This document shows positions 59,857-64,000 of a stretch of DNA of 64,000 bases, piece after piece. Each line of letters opens with the position of its first letter. Position 1 is the stretch's first letter. This DNA is from Sinorhizobium garamanticum. GTDB taxonomy: Bacteria; Pseudomonadota; Alphaproteobacteria; Rhizobiales; Rhizobiaceae. Below the pieces are notes generated by a model. It did not search any database. It saw nothing but the letters and a program-made list of their open reading frames with translations, and was not told the DNA's origin. The translations under genes and the position numbers were made by a program. The stretch spans positions 1,116,001 through 1,180,000 of the forward strand of contig NZ_CP120374.1 of the NCBI RefSeq assembly GCF_029892065.1. The letters are read 5' to 3'.

Positions 59857-60606
59857 TCACTTCGCGACGAAAAGCAGATCGAAGCCCGTGAACTCGCGCC
59901 GGGATACCGATTTGCGGATCGCCGCCCAGATGGCGGACGGATTCTCGAGCCTGAACCCGCGGAAGCTCCGGATAAGGCGAACAGTGGCGGCGATCGTTCT
60001 AAGCGCGCGGACAAAACGCGGACCGGAGAGCGAGGCGGCGAGAATCTGCGGATGCACCGCGATCAGCACGCCCGCTGTTCTCTTGCGGTCGATCGCCCGA
60101 AACTGGTCGAGCGCCTTGTATTCGTAGCCTTCGATGTCGATCTTGAAGCAGAGCCGCTCCGTCCTCGCCATTTCCTGAAGCTCCGGAATGGTGACCGTTT
60201 GTGCCGTGACGGCCAAGCCGGTGTCGTCGGCAATCAACGCAGAGGTTTCGGAACTGCCGAAGCCGCCGCCGACCGAGTGCAATACCAGGCATTCATCCTG
60301 AGAGAGCGCCGCGTTGACGAGCTTCACTTCGCCCGCATTCTCGCGCTGCATCTCCGAGAGGATCTCGAAGCACACCGGATCGGGCTCGACGGTAATGACA
60401 TTGTCGGCGATCTGCGCCGCCCAGTAGGGTGTCACGCCGATCCAGCCGCCGATATCGATGAAGGTGGTCGTACCGTCGACGAGCCGCTCGATGTTTCGGA
60501 ATGTGCCGGGCTCCCATTGCCCGCCTTGCAGCCGCGCAAAGAAGCGCGCCTTCTCCGGCTTGTCAGGGAAATAAACGGTCTTCTGAAAATAGGTTATCGC
60601 GCGCAT
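59857..60606 (-). CDS. FkbM-family methyltransferase
   Basis: The 249-residue protein has the SAM-binding motif TFIDIGGWIGVTPYWAA (about residues 47-63), VITVEPDPVCFEIL as motif II, FKIDIEGYEYKAL as motif IV. These match PF05050 (FkbM), whose members O-methylate sugars or other hydroxyl compounds. It converges with cueR and is separated by 116 bases from the cyclic-nucleotide-binding gene upstream; a shared transcript is possible. Its location near polysaccharide genes suggests methylation of a glycan, but that is inference. Confidence 0.88.
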   Translation of the reverse strand: MRAITYFQKTVYFPDKPEKARFFARLQGGQWEPGTFRNIERLVDGTTTFIDIGGWIGVTPYWAAQIADNVITVEPDPVCFEILSEMQRENAGEVKLVNAALSQDECLVLHSVGGGFGSSETSALIADDTGLAVTAQTVTIPELQEMARTERLCFKIDIEGYEYKALDQFRAIDRKRTAGVLIAVHPQILAASLSGPRFVRALRTIAATVRLIRSFRGFRLENPSAIWAAIRKSVSRREFTGFDLLFVAK

Positions 60607-60722
60607 CGCGCCTCTTTAATGCATTTCGGGGCAACGTGTGAAGCGGCTCCCGCTGGGACGCGGGTGGAAAAGGAGTCAGGGCGACACTGCTTCGGGCGCG
60701 AGATTTAACGGCCGAATGACGC

Positions 60723-61220
60723 TTACGCCTCTGCCCGCTGAGCGCGGCTGCGCGCTTCGGTGAGTTCGGAGGTTGTCTGGCTGAGGCGGTCGGCAAGCAC
60801 GCGCATGATCTCGACAGCCATCTCCGGGAAGTCCGCCAGCAATTTCAGGAAATCGTCCTTGCGAATGCGCAGCGCCTCGAGGGCCGTGCTGGTCTGGACG
60901 GTCGCCGTGCGCGGCGTGTTGCAGAGAATGGCGATCTCGCCAACGATCGAATTCTGCTCCACCTCGGCGACCTTCAATTGCCCGGTTGACGTCGCAACCA
61001 AAACATCGGCTTTGCCGGAGAGGATCACATAGGCCGCATCGCCGATATCGCCCTGATGAAACAGACTTTCTCCCGCGCTGTACATTACCCTGTCGGAGGT
61101 GAATGCCAGAAGTTTGAGCTTGGCTGGCGGCAAGCCGGAAAACAGCGTGATCCGGCGCAGCATTTCCACTTCGTCTTTTAGGAGCATAACAGTTCGTTTC
61201 TCCGAGTGTGTCGCGAGCAT
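60723..61220 (-). CDS. Stand-alone cyclic-nucleotide-binding domain protein
   Basis: The 165-residue protein is one CNB domain (about 20-135) with flanking helices and no DNA-binding domain. The phosphate-binding cassette is intact: GEIAILCNTPRTATVQ keeps the Glu and the Arg-Thr pair that hold the cyclic phosphate. The C-terminal helix (MRVLADRLSQTTSELTEARS) is a predicted coiled coil. The start at 61220 follows GGAGGTGCTT; earlier frames are unlikely. It lies 60 bases downstream of the ABC-type gene and is probably cotranscribed and partnered with it. Confidence 0.85.
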   Translation of the reverse strand: MLATHSEKRTVMLLKDEVEMLRRITLFSGLPPAKLKLLAFTSDRVMYSAGESLFHQGDIGDAAYVILSGKADVLVATSTGQLKVAEVEQNSIVGEIAILCNTPRTATVQTSTALEALRIRKDDFLKLLADFPEMAVEIMRVLADRLSQTTSELTEARSRAQRAEA

Positions 61221-61280
61221 AAGCACCTCCCTTCCCTTGCAATCGGGAAAATATGCTTGCGCCCTCACGTTTATATTACA

Positions 61281-63992
61281 TCAAGATGCCAGTTCCTTAT
61301 AGTCGCTGTCTTTCGCCGGTGTTTCCACAGCTTCATCCCTTACGAGATGGCCGTTTTCGAAGTGCGCCTGGCGGTCGAACAATTCGGAAAGAGCCGGATT
61401 GGCGAGAACCCAGACGATCGCCGGTTTGCGGTCGTCCTGCCTCAGGAAGGCAAAGACGTTGCGGGTGATCTGCTCCTGTGCTCGCTGGTCGAGGGCGAGC
61501 AACGGTTGATTGAAGATGTAGAAATCCGACATGCGGATCAATGCGCGCGCAAGGTTGAGCTTCTGCCGCTGGCCGGTCGTCAACCGCTTGCCGCCGGCGC
61601 CGACGTCGAAGTCAAGTCCGAAGGCAAGCACGTTGTTGTAAAGTCCGAGCGTTTCGAAGAGGTCGCGCACGATCGCGCGGATTCTTTCGGAGCCGTCGGT
61701 GTGCCTGTGGCCGATACGACCGAAAAGCACATTATCGATGATGCTGGCCGATGCCATATAACGGTTCGGCTGATAGTGCTCGATGATACCGACGAGATCC
61801 TCGGGCAGACCTTCGCTGAACTCCCGACGCGCCTTGACGATCTGAGACATCAGTTCTTCGGACAGCAGGCCGAAGCGGTGGCGTGGCTCGATGTAACCGA
61901 AGCACAAGCGGATGATCTTGATGGCATCATCCTCGGAAACCTCGTCGATCGCTCGTCCCCTCACCTTCTGGAGAAGCGCTTCATAGGCCGGGATTTCTTC
62001 CGCCGTCATGAAGGTGAGTTGCTGGAAGAACGGGTGGTCAGGAGGCAGGTCGCGGAACAGTTCGACGACGTTGCCGGCGATTTCCAGCCCCATCTCGTAG
62101 AAGGTCTCGTGCAGGCCGGCCCTCCTCAGGACCGTCTTGAAGAACGGGTGGGCTTCGAGCGCCTTTTCCCACCGCGCCTGATCGGTCACCGTCCCGAAGA
62201 GCAGGTTTTCGCCGATCGTCGCTTCGACATTGTAGGAACCAGGCTCGAAGAACACGACCAAGTCACTGAGCTTCTCGGCCTCGAGACGCCTGCGAAGGGC
62301 CCCGCGCATCGCCACGATCTCATCGGCAAAAGCTTCGTGCCGCTCGGGATTGATGGTCGAGCGGACGGCAAGCGCCATGATGTCGTTTGTGAGAAGCACC
62401 GTGTCGAGCACCGCTCTCACCTTCGCGAAGAGATCATCCGGGCCGGTTGCACCCGCGGCTCCATAATCGATCCAGTCGCTGTTAAGGTCGAGCGAGGGAT
62501 TGCCGGCAAGTTTTGCTTCCAGCAGTTCCCACCGACGGTGGGCAGCCTTGTCGCCCTCGTAGACCACCTCTGTCAGCGGCGCGTGCTTGAGACCGTAAAG
62601 CAGATTGTCGCCCAAGCTGCCCTGGAAGGTGTAGACCTCCGACGAGGCGTAGGAGATGCGCCGCCCGACGACCGATTCCGGTAGGTCATGGATATCGTCG
62701 TCGCCGACGACGATCCTGCCGCTTTCGGGCCACGTCAGACGCCCGAACGCCTCGGCGAGTGCGTCTCCGCCGCCGGTGGAGCCGCCTGTGATCGCGATGG
62801 TCTCGCCCGGCCGCACCTGCAGCGACACGTGTTCCACCACCTTCGAACCGCCGTCATCGGACACGGAAAGGTTGACGGCTGCAAGAGCCCCGGTGATCGG
62901 CGCCACGGAGGTTACCGAGATCGCCTGGACACTGGGATCGATCAGCGGCTCGACGCTGAACTGCTCGACGACCTGGGCGTATTTGACCTGTACGTCCTGG
63001 CGCGCCTGATCCCAATCGATGAGTTCTTTCAACGGACCGGGCAGGTCCTTGTAGGCACCGATCACCGCAACGAGCTGGCCGATATCGAGCCGGCCCTGCA
63101 GGGCGAAGTAGCCGCCGATCGAGTAGAACAGGAATGGGGTGACTTGCGCCAAGAAGTTGTTCAGGAACTTGACCAGGAACTTCCACTGATAGAGGTCGTA
63201 GCGGATCTTGAATATCCGGCCGAGGCGGGCAGCAATGTCGGCCCTTTCATAGTTGGACGTGTCGTGCCCGCGAATGGTGCCGATGCCGTCGACGATCTCG
63301 CTGACCCGGCCCGACAATTCGCGCGCCGTCAACTGGCGCTCGCGCCCGAGCACGATCAACCGCCGCCGCATGCGTGGAATGATTACCGCCTGAATCGCAA
63401 CGATAAAGGCGGCGATGAGACCCAGCCACAGGCTCTGGAGCAGAATGAAGATCAGCGCCGTCAAAGCCTGGCCGCCGAGGAGCGCCGGTTGCACGAAGGC
63501 ATCGCCGGTGAACCCGCCAAGCGGCTCTACCTCGTCCTTGATCATTGTCGAGATTTCGGCGGGCTTCACGCGCTTGAAGTGGCTCGGCGGGAAGCGCAGC
63601 ACGCGGTCCACGAGTTCGAAGCGGATGCGCCGCAGGAGGCGCTCGCCGAGCCGGCCCTTATAGGTATTGATGTAGAACTTGAAGAGCCCGTTGATGATGA
63701 CGAGCAGCAGGAAAACAAGGCTGAGGGCAAGCAGCATTCCCTCTCGCTCAAGTTGAAAGCCCGAAAACAGATTGACCTCGCCGAAACCGGGCAAGCTGAA
63801 GGAAACCGGCAGGAAGGCCTGGGTCGCCTCGGGGCCTTCGAACCCCTCACCCTGAATCGGTCCGTTGACGATCTGCTTGGGCAGATCGAAGGACAGGAAA
63901 TAGGGTATCATCGACAGCGCGACGACCAGCAGGATCCAAAGCTGCTGCTTGCGCGTGTGAGTCCAGATGTAGCGGGAAAGACGTGTTTCCAT
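61281..63992 (-). CDS. ABC-exporter-like protein with catalytically dead, expanded nucleotide-binding domain
   Basis: The 903-residue protein has an exporter-type transmembrane domain (about 1-330, six helices) and an NBD (about 370-900). Walker A reads GGSTGGGDA (403-411) without the Lys-Ser/Thr; the signature is LTTGQ (804-808); Walker B is FYIFNQ (824-829), with the catalytic Asp-Glu changed to Asn-Gln; the H-loop His is replaced (VLANP). Between Walker A and signature lie about 390 residues, against roughly 100 normally. Three copies of a Y-x4-5-[ST]-[LI]-x-[DE]-N-[LV]-L-[FY]-G motif occur at 454-467, 587-600 and 745-758. The start at 63992 is eight bases from the window edge. Confidence 0.9.
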   Translation of the reverse strand: METRLSRYIWTHTRKQQLWILLVVALSMIPYFLSFDLPKQIVNGPIQGEGFEGPEATQAFLPVSFSLPGFGEVNLFSGFQLEREGMLLALSLVFLLLVIINGLFKFYINTYKGRLGERLLRRIRFELVDRVLRFPPSHFKRVKPAEISTMIKDEVEPLGGFTGDAFVQPALLGGQALTALIFILLQSLWLGLIAAFIVAIQAVIIPRMRRRLIVLGRERQLTARELSGRVSEIVDGIGTIRGHDTSNYERADIAARLGRIFKIRYDLYQWKFLVKFLNNFLAQVTPFLFYSIGGYFALQGRLDIGQLVAVIGAYKDLPGPLKELIDWDQARQDVQVKYAQVVEQFSVEPLIDPSVQAISVTSVAPITGALAAVNLSVSDDGGSKVVEHVSLQVRPGETIAITGGSTGGGDALAEAFGRLTWPESGRIVVGDDDIHDLPESVVGRRISYASSEVYTFQGSLGDNLLYGLKHAPLTEVVYEGDKAAHRRWELLEAKLAGNPSLDLNSDWIDYGAAGATGPDDLFAKVRAVLDTVLLTNDIMALAVRSTINPERHEAFADEIVAMRGALRRRLEAEKLSDLVVFFEPGSYNVEATIGENLLFGTVTDQARWEKALEAHPFFKTVLRRAGLHETFYEMGLEIAGNVVELFRDLPPDHPFFQQLTFMTAEEIPAYEALLQKVRGRAIDEVSEDDAIKIIRLCFGYIEPRHRFGLLSEELMSQIVKARREFSEGLPEDLVGIIEHYQPNRYMASASIIDNVLFGRIGHRHTDGSERIRAIVRDLFETLGLYNNVLAFGLDFDVGAGGKRLTTGQRQKLNLARALIRMSDFYIFNQPLLALDQRAQEQITRNVFAFLRQDDRKPAIVWVLANPALSELFDRQAHFENGHLVRDEAVETPAKDSDYKELAS

Positions 63993-64000
63993 GTGCTGGC

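Noticed and set aside
61206..62684. Plus-strand frame of 492 codons antisense to the ABC-type gene
   Set aside because: The minus strand encodes a coherent membrane domain and ABC-like NBD; the plus frame has no start site signal.
61281..63992. Reading the ABC-type gene as an active exporter ATPase
   Set aside because: Walker A, Walker B and the H-loop all lack their catalytic residues, so an active ATPase is not supported.
1..64000. CRISPR array, rRNA, tRNA, or intact insertion sequence
   Set aside because: No regularly spaced repeats, no recognisable RNA gene and no transposase with inverted ends were seen by eye; a dedicated tRNA scan was not possible.

Overview
The window looks like an accessory replicon or chromid of a rhizobium, most likely Sinorhizobium/Ensifer. 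The reasons are a GC-rich genome, an ExoF/ExoP/ExoQ-type polysaccharide operon with an ExoX/SyrA-type repressor, HmrR/CueR copper control, GGAAC-type general-stress promoters, and several copies of the two-hairpin intergenic repeats common in rhizobial genomes. The taxonomic call is inference; no rRNA or tRNA gene is visible.

Layout. 1-4.6 kb: a membrane protein cut by the window edge, relics of an SDR gene and of a GH15 glucoamylase-like gene, a PRC-barrel/TauE permease, an RsbR-type STAS regulator and two small ORFs. 4.7-10.7 kb: an aa3/caa3-type oxidase operon (ctaG, triheme cytochrome c, CoxII-cytochrome c fusion, small membrane ORF, CoxI-CoxIII fusion, small membrane protein) behind a candidate general-stress promoter. 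10.8-18.5 kb: fatty-acid beta-oxidation genes (fadE, facing thiolase, FadB-type enzyme and a CoA-transferase). 18.5-25 kb: relic and small stress-type ORFs, an ECF42-type sigma factor with two DGPF/YCII proteins and a matching candidate promoter, and a DUF1501/DUF1800 exported pair.

25.7-28.6 kb: a compact gas-vesicle operon in the order A-F-G-J-L-S-K, the order known from actinobacteria, lacking gvpN, gvpO and gvpC. 28.8-34.7 kb: galE, then a glycosyltransferase/nucleotidyltransferase/HAD/GDPD cluster that probably makes and attaches an activated sugar or polyol phosphate. 35-56 kb: a large exopolysaccharide locus (flippase, GDP-mannose synthesis, GH16 glycanase, ExoX-like protein, six glycosyltransferases, ExoY/ExoP/ExoF/ExoQ-like proteins, GMC oxidoreductase). 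It contains its own Crp/Fnr regulator. Three CRP-like palindromes (TGTGACC-N2-GGTCA) lie at its promoters, and one promoter with the start of its gene has been duplicated in inverted orientation.

56-60 kb: a copper-resistance module (copZ, copA, cueR) with a CueR-type promoter. 60-64 kb: an FkbM methyltransferase, a cyclic-nucleotide-binding protein, and an ABC-type protein whose nucleotide-binding domain has lost every catalytic residue checked and carries a roughly 390-residue insertion with a threefold internal motif. With the gas-vesicle operon and the local Crp regulon, this is the most unusual content of the window.
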